NCBI RefSeq assembly: GCF_030384665.1
Contig: NC_083679.1
Coordinates: 682,001 to 746,000 of the forward strand
DNA length: 64,000 nucleotides
Source: Lodderomyces elongisporus
Lineage: Eukaryota; Ascomycota; Pichiomycetes; Serinales; Debaryomycetaceae
Reading direction: 5' to 3'
The translations under genes and the position numbers were made by a program. Below are positions 1 through 9,495 of the stretch, piece by piece. The notes below the pieces were generated by a model that was given only the letters and a program-made list of their open reading frames with translations, searched no databases and had not been told where the DNA came from. How positions within the stretch are numbered: the stretch's first letter is position 1; each line of letters opens with the position of its first letter.

Positions 1-1182
1 GACAACAAGTTTATTTCTCTCCCACAATTTTTCCATGATGTATGTTACACAAGAGGCAACATGCGGCCTATTAATATTTACTAAAAGATTATACGATTGT
101 TTTCCAATAGACGTAAAGTAATCTGTCGTTTTTATCTCCTTTGGTTTCAGAAGCACCACGTTTGCCACTTGGTCGAATTTGATGATATCAATATCTTCTT
201 GTTCACGCAAACCCAAGACGTATTCTATCAATGTAAGCAAACCGTCTCCTCGAGGTGCATCATACGGGAGAGTCTGAATTTTCTGCATCACAAATTGCTT
301 AAAGTAAGACGGCGATGGCGTGGTTAGTAGTAGGGAATATGTTTGTAGCAACTCATAGGTCTCTGCAATCTTTTCAACTCCTCGAAATTGCTGAATAATT
401 TGTTCTTTGCTGTTGCCATTCTTGTTGCCAATATTGTTGTTGATATTGTTGCATCTTGGAATGGTGATGAGAGCTATGGCAATGGTGAGAAAATCGGTGA
501 ATCCTGTTCCTTTGCTCAACAAGTCCGTTACATCTGACCGTGTTTGAAATAAGATATAAAACTTTTCATATAACAATAATAATAGTTCCATTGCTGGCGA
601 CGGTTCCAATTTTGCAATATGCGCGGGTCTACTTTTGTCGGTGGTATCCTTAAGTTTCCTCTTTGCAAAAGGTATACCTATATGAAATGCACTTAATGCA
701 GGGTAAACTCCAAGAATGACAATGGTATTCACAAGTTTGCCAAAAGTTTTTAAATCATGCAAAGATATTGTAATGAGTGAATTGTTCTCTCCAACTCGAC
801 TTTCTAGTGACGCTTCCTGTACCTGGATCAATTGATCCATAAGAAACTTGATGACATTGTACCTGGAACAAGATTGGTCTTGTTCTTGGCCATGGAAAAT
901 CTTTTCAGAAAGTTGTTCAATTGTGATCTCATCGTAAGGGGACTCCAAAATCTTTTCAAGTTTTTGAAATAATAGGTCAAGTGGCTTATCCCCCAAATAA
1001 TCTAGTTTATTTAAACCTCTTCTTTCTGGGTAAACTTCATCTGGGTTTCTTCTCATCGTTGTACCTCGTTTTGCGGCAAACGGGTTCTTTTTAATTGGGG
1101 GTTTGACCTGTAAATCTTCCTGAACAGGCTGCTCAGGTTGATTATGGTAATCATCAGGTAATTCTTCAATTTTTGGCGCCAT
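1..1182 (-). CDS. Large helical protein, C-terminus cut by window edge; possible Rtp1/TANGO6 relative
   Basis: This is an open frame of 394 codons that begins with MAPKIEELPD and runs off the left edge without a stop. The visible part is mostly Leu/Ile-rich helix with no catalytic motif, signal peptide or membrane segment, and it looks like a HEAT-type solenoid. It has a short Asn-rich insert near residue 255. The overall look and the stretches around DVTDLLSKGTGFTDFLT and NINRPHVASCVTYIM remind me of the Rtp1/TANGO6 family, which in yeast takes part in assembly and nuclear import of RNA polymerase II. That identity comes from memory of the family and is tentative. The first ATG was chosen because nothing upstream in frame looks coding. 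It is divergent from YAR1, 491 bp away. Confidence 0.5.
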   Translation of the reverse strand, partial: MAPKIEELPDDYHNQPEQPVQEDLQVKPPIKKNPFAAKRGTTMRRNPDEVYPERRGLNKLDYLGDKPLDLLFQKLEKILESPYDEITIEQLSEKIFHGQEQDQSCSRYNVIKFLMDQLIQVQEASLESRVGENNSLITISLHDLKTFGKLVNTIVILGVYPALSAFHIGIPFAKRKLKDTTDKSRPAHIAKLEPSPAMELLLLLYEKFYILFQTRSDVTDLLSKGTGFTDFLTIAIALITIPRCNNINNNIGNKNGNSKEQIIQQFRGVEKIAETYELLQTYSLLLTTPSPSYFKQFVMQKIQTLPYDAPRGDGLLTLIEYVLGLREQEDIDIIKFDQVANVVLLKPKEIKTTDYFTSIGKQSYNLLVNINRPHVASCVTYIMEKLWERNKLVV

Positions 1183-1673
1183 TTTCTCATATACACTAAA
1201 ACACTTCCAAAGGTCTAACAGCTTACAAAATGGCAAATCTATATTTCCATTCACGATAGTAGCGATAAGTGACAGAGAGAGAGCAGCAATAAGTAGAAGC
1301 AGGGTGCAACATACTCTTCGGAGCGCCGCATCGGAAAAAACGCAAAAAAGAAGAAACAAGGGAAAAAAAAACTAAAGAAAAGAAAAAGCAAAAAATAGAG
1401 AGAAAAGGAAGAAGAGGATAAGCAAAAAAAAAAAGGACTAACGCATCTGAGATCACATTCAGTCCCATCATCTTCAATCTTCCATTATATAACACGTTTC
1501 CATCAAGTATCTCATTATCAACAAATACTGTTTACTAGCATACCTGGCTCATTATTTTGAAAAGTTTTTATAAACATTTTTTATTAATTTTTTCAAATTT
1601 GCTTTATTCTTATTATTATTTATTTTAGAATTTTCTTTTTTTTCTTTTTTGATACTTCCTCACAACGATCAAC
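1183..1673. promoter_or_regulatory. Divergent promoter region, left-edge gene / YAR1
   Basis: This 491-bp spacer sits between two divergent starts. It has a purine-rich stretch on the + strand from about 1335 to 1440 and T-rich DNA just before YAR1. A GACTAAC at 1437 followed by an ATTCAG looks like a branch point and acceptor, but I see no matching donor. Confidence 0.5.
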
Positions 1674-2360
1674 ATGTCGGGTAATGTAGAAAGCTTAACT
1701 CAAGAAGAGATGGATGTGGTCATTTATGACGCAAGGGTTGGTGATTTGGAAACATTACAAGAGATTTTTGCTGAAGTATCACCTTCGCTATTATTATCGA
1801 TAAAAGATGATATTACGCTAGCAACACCGATCCACATGGCAGCAGCAAATGGCCACCTTGAAACAGTACGATATCTTTTATCCATTATACCAAAAGAAGA
1901 CGCTGTGAAGCTTGTGGCAAGCAAGAACGAGACGGGAAATACTGCGCTCCATTGGGCGGCATTCAATGGTCACCTTGAAGTTGTACAATTGCTTATTGAA
2001 GAGTACAACGCCGATGCTTTTGACAAGAACACTGCTGGCCATGATGCAATTTACGAGGCAGAGAATAATGGTAAGGTAGAGGTTGAAAATTGGTTTTTGA
2101 AGAAATATACTCCTGAGCAAGAGATCCTGGTGGAGGAAGAAGGAGACACCACCAAGGTCGTTTATACACCTGGTAAGGAGAGTAAATTGGCTGATGACAA
2201 TGCTCGTGAAGCAGCATTCAAGGCTAGCTTGGATGAGGAAAAGTCGCTAAAGAGTGATAGTAATGATAAAAAGGCTGACAGCAATATGGAAAAAGAAGAT
2301 TTACTGAATGAGCAACTGCTAGAACAAGGTATAAAGGATGTGTCTATAGAAAGTAAATAG
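1674..2360 (+). CDS. YAR1: Yar1, ankyrin-repeat chaperone of ribosomal protein uS3 (Rps3)
   Basis: The protein has 228 residues, close to the roughly 200 of yeast Yar1. Two ankyrin repeats are visible: TPIHMAAANGHLETVRYLL near residues 45-63 and TALHWAAFNGHLEVVQLLI near 84-102. A third degenerate repeat (HDAIYEAENNGKVEV) follows, then a charged acidic C-terminal tail. In yeast, Yar1 binds free Rps3 in cytosol and nucleus, keeps it soluble and releases it into 40S precursors. The ATG at 1674 is the first in frame and gives the MSGNVESLTQEEMD start. SUI3 follows on the same strand, as its S. cerevisiae counterpart lies close by on chromosome XVI. Confidence 0.88.
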   Translation: MSGNVESLTQEEMDVVIYDARVGDLETLQEIFAEVSPSLLLSIKDDITLATPIHMAAANGHLETVRYLLSIIPKEDAVKLVASKNETGNTALHWAAFNGHLEVVQLLIEEYNADAFDKNTAGHDAIYEAENNGKVEVENWFLKKYTPEQEILVEEEGDTTKVVYTPGKESKLADDNAREAAFKASLDEEKSLKSDSNDKKADSNMEKEDLLNEQLLEQGIKDVSIESK

Positions 2361-2374
2361 AAACATTTTGTTTT

Positions 2375-2405
<31 letters not shown>

Positions 2406-2907
2406 TCTTTAATTTTAACCCGACATAAAGTGTAAAAATGATCGATCCGTGAACATAACTACTTTATATACACCTTGCAACTGTTCAAGGCAAAAACCAA
2501 AAGAGTAACCCCCCCCCCCATGTTGTCTCGAGAACATCTTTGTCATACGAGTATATACAGAAGTGTTTACTCTACTATAAATTATTATTCACAAATTTTT
2601 TATTTTTTATTTTTTATTTTTTACTTTATTTTTTTATTTTTTTTATTTTTTAATTTGCTTCTTCCCTTTATTGTACTCACGCGCACTAAAAAATTTTCCA
2701 GAAATTTTCAACTTGTAGATGAAAAAAGAACAAAAAAAGAAAAAAAAAGAAAAAGAAGACTCACAAACAATTTTATTGTAGTGTTTACAAGATCATCAAC
2801 TAAGCCCAACACATATCATCTTCATTTACATACACCCATCCTTTACCAGTTTCCCCTGTATATCACCTGCTATATTTTGTATAAACTAACATTTGAATTA
2901 AGATAAG
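2361..2907. promoter_or_regulatory. YAR1 3' region and SUI3 promoter
   Basis: This 547-bp spacer holds an (AT)14 tract at 2378-2405, a C9 run at about 2511-2519 and a long T-rich stretch at 2590-2660. The last is a poly(dT) tract of the kind that keeps yeast promoters nucleosome-poor. No gene is seen. Confidence 0.5.
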
Positions 2908-3792
2908 ATGTCTGACTTGGGATTTGATGCAACTTTAAAGAAGAAGAAAAAGGTTAAGAAGACTGTTGATGGAGCAACGCCCTCAGAAAGCACAGAGTCA
3001 ACACCACAACCATCGACCACATCATCAGGAGCTGTAGGCGACGACTTGTTCTCAGGATTGAAGAAGAAGAAGAAATCCAGTTCTAAGAAATCAGAAGACT
3101 CGCCATTGGAAAAGTCTCTCTCCCCTGATGCAGGTGCAAGCGATGATCTTTCGGCCTCGCTTGGCGACCTATCGTTAAAAAAGAAGAAGAAGAAGAGCAC
3201 AAAGAACCTCGACTTGAACGAGTTTGAGCAGCAATTAGAAGAAGCTGGTGTGGAAGATGTGGCTAACGATGATAGCTTAGCCGACTCGCAAACACAAACA
3301 CAATTGGGAGGCGGATTATCATATGACGAATTGCTTTCACGATTTTTTGAGATTTTGAAAACCAATAATCCAGAACTTGCTGGAGACAGATCTGGTCCCA
3401 AGTTCCGTATTCCACCACCTGTATGTCAAAGAGAAGGTTCTAAAAAGACACTTTTTGCCAATGTTCAAGAAATTGCCACAGTATTGCAACGTAACCCTGA
3501 GCATCTTATACAGTTTTTGTTTGCCGAGTTGGGTACCTCTGGTTCCATTGATGGTGAAAAGAGATTGGTGTTGAAGGGTAAGTTTCAACCCAAGCAAATG
3601 GAGAGTGTTTTAAGAAGGTATATCATTGAATACGTTACATGTAAAACATGTAAGAGTATGAACACCGAGTTGAAGCGAGAATCCGCCAACAGATTGCACT
3701 TCTTGAGCTGTAAAGCATGTGGATCCACAAGATCTGTTTCTTCCATCAAAACAGGTTTCCAAGCCCAAATCGGAAAGAGGAAGAAGTTTTAA
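2908..3792 (+). CDS. SUI3: Translation initiation factor eIF2 beta subunit
   Basis: The 294-residue protein has the three lysine blocks typical of eIF2 beta, near residues 11-17, 51-58 and 91-97. They bind eIF5 and eIF2B epsilon. The conserved C-terminal half ends in a C2-C2 zinc ribbon made of CKTCKSMNTEL and FLSCKACGSTRS. eIF2 beta is part of the eIF2-GTP-Met-tRNAi ternary complex and helps start-codon choice in the cytosol; zinc-ribbon changes in yeast give the Sui- phenotype. Length matches the family (285 in S. cerevisiae) and the C-terminal GKRKKF is typical. The start gives MSDLGFDATLKKKKK, the normal N-terminus. The call is secure. Confidence 0.97.
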   Translation: MSDLGFDATLKKKKKVKKTVDGATPSESTESTPQPSTTSSGAVGDDLFSGLKKKKKSSSKKSEDSPLEKSLSPDAGASDDLSASLGDLSLKKKKKKSTKNLDLNEFEQQLEEAGVEDVANDDSLADSQTQTQLGGGLSYDELLSRFFEILKTNNPELAGDRSGPKFRIPPPVCQREGSKKTLFANVQEIATVLQRNPEHLIQFLFAELGTSGSIDGEKRLVLKGKFQPKQMESVLRRYIIEYVTCKTCKSMNTELKRESANRLHFLSCKACGSTRSVSSIKTGFQAQIGKRKKF

Positions 3793-4073
3793 TATATTTA
3801 CATATATATATATATATGTATATGTATATGAATATGTATGTATGTATACTTGTTTAATACATTGTTTAGAGAAAAAGAGTAAAAAGAAAATCCGTAAGTA
3901 GTTTCTGGATGTGTATAATATTTAATCTCTCGAGCTCTAATATGTGGAATCTGTGGAATTCATGAGCCGATACATACCATGAACACTCCTTTAGCGTTTA
4001 GTGCTTTAAATATCCTATATATATATATATATAAATTTATAGAGAGAGATCGGTACCTCTTCCTCCTAAGCAT

Positions 4074-4466
4074 TCAAACTTTACTCACAATCTTCTTTAG
4101 TGGAGAACACCATGAAGCAACACCTTCATGTGCCATCATATACTCGACCACTTGATTGGCCAACTCTTTTCTTTCGATTGTTCCTTCAATCACCTCATGA
4201 AATACTGTAGCAAGAAAGTGGAGATGTGTTTCGTTCATTGTCTGTATTTGAGTTTGCAATTTCTGTTTATGATGGGTCAACTCTCGTTCGGGTAATTGAA
4301 TGGGCAAGGTGAATACCTTATCACATAATTCCATGGTCTCCTCACGGTTTCGTCGTACTGTTTCACCAAGCGATATGGTAGAGTTGTTCTTGGACATCAT
4401 CACAGGCGTGGGACAATCGTTCCAGCCTTCTATGGCATCACCCCTTTGATATTTTGTTAGCGTCAT
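4074..4466 (-). CDS. Small SRA1-domain-like helical protein
   Basis: The 130-residue protein starts MTLTKYQRGDAIEGWNDCP. The RG...GWNDxP segment followed by a predicted helical bundle matches the layout of the SRA1 (steroid receptor RNA activator protein) domain, which is also related to the C-terminal helical domain of the COPII coat protein Sec31. No signal peptide, membrane segment or catalytic motif is visible. The ATG at 4466 was chosen because frame extension upstream only reaches non-ATG codons. The gene converges on SUI3 with a 281-bp spacer and lies downstream of ENV7 in the same direction. Function in fungi is not established; the family call is by motif only. Confidence 0.55.
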   Translation of the reverse strand: MTLTKYQRGDAIEGWNDCPTPVMMSKNNSTISLGETVRRNREETMELCDKVFTLPIQLPERELTHHKQKLQTQIQTMNETHLHFLATVFHEVIEGTIERKELANQVVEYMMAHEGVASWCSPLKKIVSKV

Positions 4467-5145
4467 TATGGACCAAAGGTATTGTACTGTAAAGATGGGG
4501 TTGATCAATTAATGGGCTGAGCTGCACTGGTCGACTGTACCTAGTGAATTTAAAAAGTTGGCTCAAGGAAAAAAAAAAAAAAAAAAAAAAGAAAACAAGA
4601 AGTATTAGAATAGTAAATTTGAATGTTGATGGTATGTGTTTAGATTTCACTTATGCGGCTAGAGTGGAGGAGGAGGAAGAGGGGTGTGAGATTTGGGCGG
4701 GGGGTCATATATATACAAACAACAAGAGAATGTGTGTGCGTGTATGTAAATATAAGAGAAATCAGTTATTGTTTCATACTAATATTGCATTGCTACCATG
4801 TCACAACTGCCACGTCCATACTCAAACCTTATCCACAAAATGAAACCATAAACATCAACTAATAAGCTATCACCTTGCTGATGACAAAAATTATGTACAA
4901 ATTTTTATTTTTATTTTTATTTTTATTTTTTTTTAATGAACTTCAAGGTTGTATGAGTACTGTAAACATTAAATTAGTTACTTCATAGTATAACAGTAGT
5001 ATTATTAAAACCAAGGTCCTTACCTTTGTTCCCAATCATTTCACAAAGAATTCAAACAAATTCAGCTTTTATTGTTCTATTTTTCTCTTTTTCTCTTTTT
5101 CTCTTTTTCTCTTTTTCTCTTTTTGTCGTTCTGTTTACTAGAGCA
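4467..5145. other. Spacer between ENV7 3' end and the SRA1-like gene
   Basis: This holds an A22 tract at 4569-4590, a T-rich stretch at 4900-4935 and a CTTTTT hexanucleotide array at 5081-5124 right after the ENV7 stop. Short frames here are low-complexity and not credible genes. Confidence 0.5.
5081..5124. repeat. (CTTTTT)n microsatellite
   Basis: About six or seven near-perfect TTTTTC units sit just past the ENV7 stop codon, in its 3' UTR region. Confidence 0.85.
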
Positions 5146-6393
5146 TTACTGTCTCTGATACATTCTAGTTATATCCAATGCCTCTTCAACTAGCTCAGCT
5201 GCGGATGGACGTTTTTCTGCTTTAACTTGTAAACATTTCCTAATCATCTCCACAAGCTCTTCACTATAACCGGCTCTATCCTCAGGTATTTCGTATTTCC
5301 CCTGAACGATGGCAATGTTTAAGTTAGCGCCCTGTTGAATCTCCAATTTTTCAAACGGCGAGTACCCAAAGCAACAGCAGTATAGTAGACAGCCCAATGA
5401 CCATATGTCTGTAGCCTCGGTAATTTTGGCACCTGTTGAGACATCCATCAACTCTGGTGCACGATATGGCAAAGTACAGTGTTCTTGTGCAAAATCTGTT
5501 ACTGTTAGAGCTTGTTGCCGCGTGGTAACATGGATTCTAGCTTTGGAACAGGAGCCAAGGTCAACAAGTACGGGTAACCCAGAGGAGGAGAACATCACGT
5601 TTGCCGGTTTGAGATCGTGGTGGGCATATGGTATTTTGGTCAGCAGCAGCAGTAACAGTAACAGTATTTCGTTTGAATCATCTCCATCAATATTATTGCT
5701 ATTGCTATCCGGCTCAACCCCAACTGCATCCTCTTCGCCGTCGTGAGGCAACAACGCAGCCTCTTCTTCTTCGGCTTCTTCGTTGCGAGATATATTTGAG
5801 TTTCCTCCATTGATTTCATTGGTGACGGCTTTATGTGACTTGTAGTTATGCATTACTTCTAGCCCGCGACATATACCAATGAATGTCCTCAATATATCGC
5901 CTTCATCCATCTTGGTATTACTCAAGACGTGTTCATTGATGATATCTTGCAATGATCTCTCAAAATATGGCAAGAGGATATTAATCTGTCCCAGTCCATC
6001 GGGATTGGTCACTATACTCTCATCGATTGACTGAATAATATACGGCGTCTTTGAAGCGGTAAACCTGTGATAATTTTTGATCTCCCTCATTGCATTTTTG
6101 TATGTCTCATCCTGGACCCCAAAAGGACAATTGATCCTCTTGAGAGCATATGGCGACGACGATGATGAGGAAGAAGGAGAAGAGGAAGAGTGAAGTGTTG
6201 TTGTTGTTGTTGTTGTTGTTGTTGTAGCTCCTGCCGCTGAATATGAACCGTGTACTAAGTAAACGTATGAGAAGCCACCTTCACCTAAAAGCTTGATGAT
6301 CTTGTACTTGTCATTATTGATCCACACGGAGGGAATGGATAGGTCTGGAAAGCACGGAAAACATGCGCCAAGAAGTTGCAAGATTGAATCCAT
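5146..6393 (-). CDS. ENV7: Env7-type vacuolar serine/threonine kinase (NAK/STK16-like)
   Basis: This is a 415-residue kinase. The N-terminus has Cys11 and Cys14 in CFPCF, in place of the palmitoylated Cys cluster that anchors Env7 to the vacuole. The glycine loop is LLGEGGFSYVYLV (residues 35-47), the lysine is in YALKRINCPFG, the catalytic loop reads HHDLKPANVMF, the metal motif is DLGSCSKA and the APE region is LPYRAPELMD. Env7 negatively regulates vacuole fusion in S. cerevisiae. Two low-complexity inserts are present: Thr/Ser runs near residues 55-80 and an acidic-Asn linker before the catalytic loop. That linker holds six CTG codons, discussed in the findings. The DLG in place of DFG and the GSCS segment agree with the yeast protein as I recall it. 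Confidence 0.9.
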   Translation of the reverse strand: MDSILQLLGACFPCFPDLSIPSVWINNDKYKIIKLLGEGGFSYVYLVHGSYSAAGATTTTTTTTTTLHSSSSPSSSSSSSPYALKRINCPFGVQDETYKNAMREIKNYHRFTASKTPYIIQSIDESIVTNPDGLGQINILLPYFERSLQDIINEHVLSNTKMDEGDILRTFIGICRGLEVMHNYKSHKAVTNEINGGNSNISRNEEAEEEEAALLPHDGEEDAVGVEPDSNSNNIDGDDSNEILLLLLLLLTKIPYAHHDLKPANVMFSSSGLPVLVDLGSCSKARIHVTTRQQALTVTDFAQEHCTLPYRAPELMDVSTGAKITEATDIWSLGCLLYCCCFGYSPFEKLEIQQGANLNIAIVQGKYEIPEDRAGYSEELVEMIRKCLQVKAEKRPSAAELVEEALDITRMYQRQ

Positions 6394-7765
6394 TGAGTCA
6401 GAAGGTAGTTTATGCCTAGGTTGTGTATATTCAAATATCTGGGTGTGAGGAAAGGCTTGTACCTACTAAAGATTTCAAAACTATTACGTGATTACAGTTT
6501 GTGCGACGATAAGCAATGTGGAGAAGAAATTAATAAAGAAGAGGAAAAAGGAGAGGAAAAAGTAGAGGAAAAATAACAACAACAACAACAACAACAAACG
6601 AAGTAACCAACAAACAAATCATTTGTACTTTACAATTTCGAAAAGCTGTTTACGCTTGTAGAGTATAGCATTTAGCAGAGGGAGATGTATGTACTATGCT
6701 GTCAATTTCAATGTATCTTCTCGAGGTTTGAACTGTATTTTTCTTTTCTGTTCTTGTCAAACTTTTGAAAGTGTTCTTTGTCATAGGATATAACCACAGC
6801 TTATTTCAAAGATTATCTAGCATCTTGAGCTATTAACAACACTAGCGTTTGGTATAAACTCTTGAGTCAAAGTCTCTGTGTGATTCTTTTTGTGCGCAAA
6901 CAACTCGGTCCTTTCATAATATTCCAAATTAAATTCTATAGTTTATCTATTAGTTTACACTGAATCTAGCAAAGCAATATTGTGAAAATGGCTATAGCTT
7001 CTTTCAGTAAGTAGTAGTTCTTTATTCCTTTATTCTTTATACCTCCTCCAAAGTGTTAATGCTCACTGACCTAGTAGAAAAGCAAAAGCCAAGTTTTGAA
7101 TAACATCACATGGCTAGACCGTTCTCTTCTTCAAATGAACAACTTTATTTTTTTTTTTTTTTTTGCAATCTATTCCCCTCTTGCAGAACCACAACAAATA
7201 CAAGAACAACGACGGACCATTCTCGAAGTGTGAGAAAGAGGAACAACGAGAAGGGACGGACGGAAAGACAGCGATGGATACCAACAGTTCGGCCTATTAC
7301 TACAAGTAAAACGTAACCATTCCCCCCCCCCCCCCCCCCCACCACCAAAAAAAAAATAAATACGTTCGTCCTTCAGTGGATAACCAAATATAATAATCTG
7401 TCAAATTTTTTATTATCTCCATCCAGGGTAAACTCAATGGAAAATGGGAGTCAAAAAAATAGAAAATACCATATCTATCTCTCCTTATCTATACATGTAG
7501 AATGGTTTGAAAATGAAAAGGGAAGATGTAGAGGGGAAAAAGAAAAAAAAAAGAAAACGGAAAACAAAGAAATGGTAACATTACACACACACTCACTCAC
7601 TCATTCACACACTCGCCAAATGTTCTCCAGTTCATCCATGATGATCTTTTCTTCTTGAAAATCACACACTCAATTAGATACAGTGGCACTTTTGGCTTGT
7701 TTGTCTTTTGCAAAAAAAATTTTTTTCCTTCTTTCCCACCTTCCTTTCCCCTCAAAAGAAAAACA
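6394..7765. promoter_or_regulatory. Divergent spacer between ENV7 and RBD2
   Basis: This 1.37-kb spacer serves both promoters. It contains a CAA array at about 6572-6598, a T16 tract at 7146-7161, a C19 run at 7322-7340 and a CACT array near 7583-7612. The ATG at 6988, followed by a GTAAGT and later by a polypyrimidine-CAG at 7184, looks like a tiny spliced gene, but the phases do not join (see rejected items). Confidence 0.5.
7322..7340. repeat. C19 homopolymer
   Basis: Nineteen consecutive C bases in AT-rich noncoding DNA upstream of RBD2. It may form quadruplex or i-motif structure and its length is prone to sequencing error. Confidence 0.85.
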
Positions 7766-8665
7766 ATGAGTGCCAGTTTCAATGAACTATATCAAAAATT
7801 TAAAAAGACGCCTGCTTTAACTGCGGGACTAGTTGTTTTCACCTTCTTTTTATGCGTTTTAAAGACCACATTTGGAGTCACTTTTCAAAGCTTGATCTTG
7901 TATCCGAGATCGCCCTTGGATCTCAATCTCAATGCCATCTCGCTTTATAGCTTGGTCCATATTGGATATTTGCACTGGCTATTCAATATTTTGTCAATCT
8001 TCACACCTTTAGCCTTGTTTGAAAAAAGGCACGGAACTGTATATACCGGGATCACATTGAATTTGTTGACTGTTATTGCAGCCGTCCAATATTGTATAGT
8101 GGGTCTTGTGTTTTACCCTGAAACAGGAGTTGCTGGATTATCCGGAATTGCATTTTCCTTCTTTGCTTATATGGCTTATCAAGAGCACAAATTTAAACCA
8201 GTAATGGAATCATTTAATATCGGCTCAGTGGAGATCAAGATTTATACCTTGTCCATCCCATTCATTGTTGCTTTGGTGTTTATGATTATCTTTCCAGCTA
8301 GTTCATTACCAGGTCACCTAGCAGGTATCTCGACCGGGTTTTTATTGGCCATGGGATACATCAATAAGCTTTACCCACCATCAAGTGTCATATTGAAGAT
8401 TGAACAATGGGTAGCACCAGGAATCAACCTTTTGGGACCTATTGTCACATATTACAAGGAGGAAGATGCATTACATGTGAGAAACGTGGGATACACGCCT
8501 TTATTGGTTGACGATATTGAGAGTCTGGCCACTGCTTCATCTTCAAGTGGAATAACTTCTGTTGGAGGTAACGTTCAAGCAAGTTCTGGCCTTGCTGTTC
8601 CACCTACTCGAGCATCTCGCTCTTCATCATACGTAAGAGAAAGCAGGGTCTTAGGTGAAGCATAG
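7766..8665 (+). CDS. RBD2: Rbd2-type rhomboid intramembrane serine protease
   Basis: The 299-residue protein has about six hydrophobic segments between residues 18 and 200. The rhomboid catalytic Ser is Ser126 in GVAGLSGIAF and the His is His184 in LPGHLAGIS. These form the Ser-His dyad that cleaves helices in the membrane. The family member Rbd2 works in Golgi/endosomal membranes; in S. pombe it cleaves the SREBP precursor. The C-terminal third is cytosolic and Ser-rich. The ATG at 7766 (MSASFNELYQ) was chosen over an upstream in-frame codon because the extra 37 residues are Phe/Lys-rich leader typical of an untranslated T/A tract. Confidence 0.88.
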   Translation: MSASFNELYQKFKKTPALTAGLVVFTFFLCVLKTTFGVTFQSLILYPRSPLDLNLNAISLYSLVHIGYLHWLFNILSIFTPLALFEKRHGTVYTGITLNLLTVIAAVQYCIVGLVFYPETGVAGLSGIAFSFFAYMAYQEHKFKPVMESFNIGSVEIKIYTLSIPFIVALVFMIIFPASSLPGHLAGISTGFLLAMGYINKLYPPSSVILKIEQWVAPGINLLGPIVTYYKEEDALHVRNVGYTPLLVDDIESLATASSSSGITSVGGNVQASSGLAVPPTRASRSSSYVRESRVLGEA

Positions 8666-9495
8666 AATTTTGAATTTAAGAAAAGAAAAAAGAAAAGAAA
8701 GAATGGAATTTGTGTTTGCCATGAAAGCTAGAGAGTATGTACTTCTACTCTGTGTGTGTGTGGAACCTTTTCTCCCTCTATCTCTCTCCGTGTGTGTGGA
8801 ACCTTTTCTCTCTCTCTCCGTGTGTGTGTGTGTGTCTATGTGCGCACGTTTGTACTAGAGTATTTTGCATGTAATTCAATTCCTTAATACCAATAATTCC
8901 CGTTGATTTCTTATTCTTAGTATGGAAAACTGGTCTTTCCCTTGATTTTAGAGCAAATCCTGACCCTTTACTTTCCATTTCCATTTCCATTCTCATTTCA
9001 TTCTTTTTCTTTTTATCATTTACTTCTCAACAACCAATTGACGCTGTAACCTTTAAAGACGTAAAGGAATCAATCTCGAATAAATGTGGGGGTGGGGTAT
9101 TACTTTATATTGCGGGTTCTGAAAAATTTAGTAAGCAAAAAATATAAAATATAAAATATAAAATATAAACGAAAATAGAGTTAAATATTTAGGAGGGGAA
9201 AAAAAAGAAACAAATAAAAAAATAAAAATAAAAATAAAAAAATAAAAATAAAAAGAAGCGCTTGGGGGAGAGACTAGAAACAATATCAAACGTGCTAAAC
9301 CTTTAGGGTATATAACTTTGCAATCTGTATTTACCAAGACTTATCTGTTCATTGGTGAAAATTTACTGGGATTAAAGAGAATTGGAGTACAGACATCCAC
9401 ACGTACACACACACTTATTGACAAATATATATGTCTATATATATATACATACATAGATGGACAACTGGAAAGTAGCTCAAAAGTAATACTCAATA
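8666..9495. other. Spacer between RBD2 and INP1
   Basis: This 830-bp spacer has a duplicated (GT)n-GGAACCTTTTCTC unit at about 8752-8834, TTTCCATTTCCA repeats near 8975, and AAATAT and AAAATA arrays at 9140-9255. No gene is seen. INP1 regulatory DNA must lie in the right part. Confidence 0.45.

Noticed and set aside
3972..3980. ATG|GTATGT on the minus strand, like the RPS28 exon 1
   Set aside because: No downstream exon is possible without overlapping the SUI3 coding end, and no branch point is seen.
6988..7309. Possible small spliced gene: ATGGCTATAGCTTC before GTAAGT and a strong CCCCTCTTGCAG acceptor at 7184
   Set aside because: No clear branch point, and joining the exons gives a stop after about 20 codons; the longer downstream frame is out of phase.
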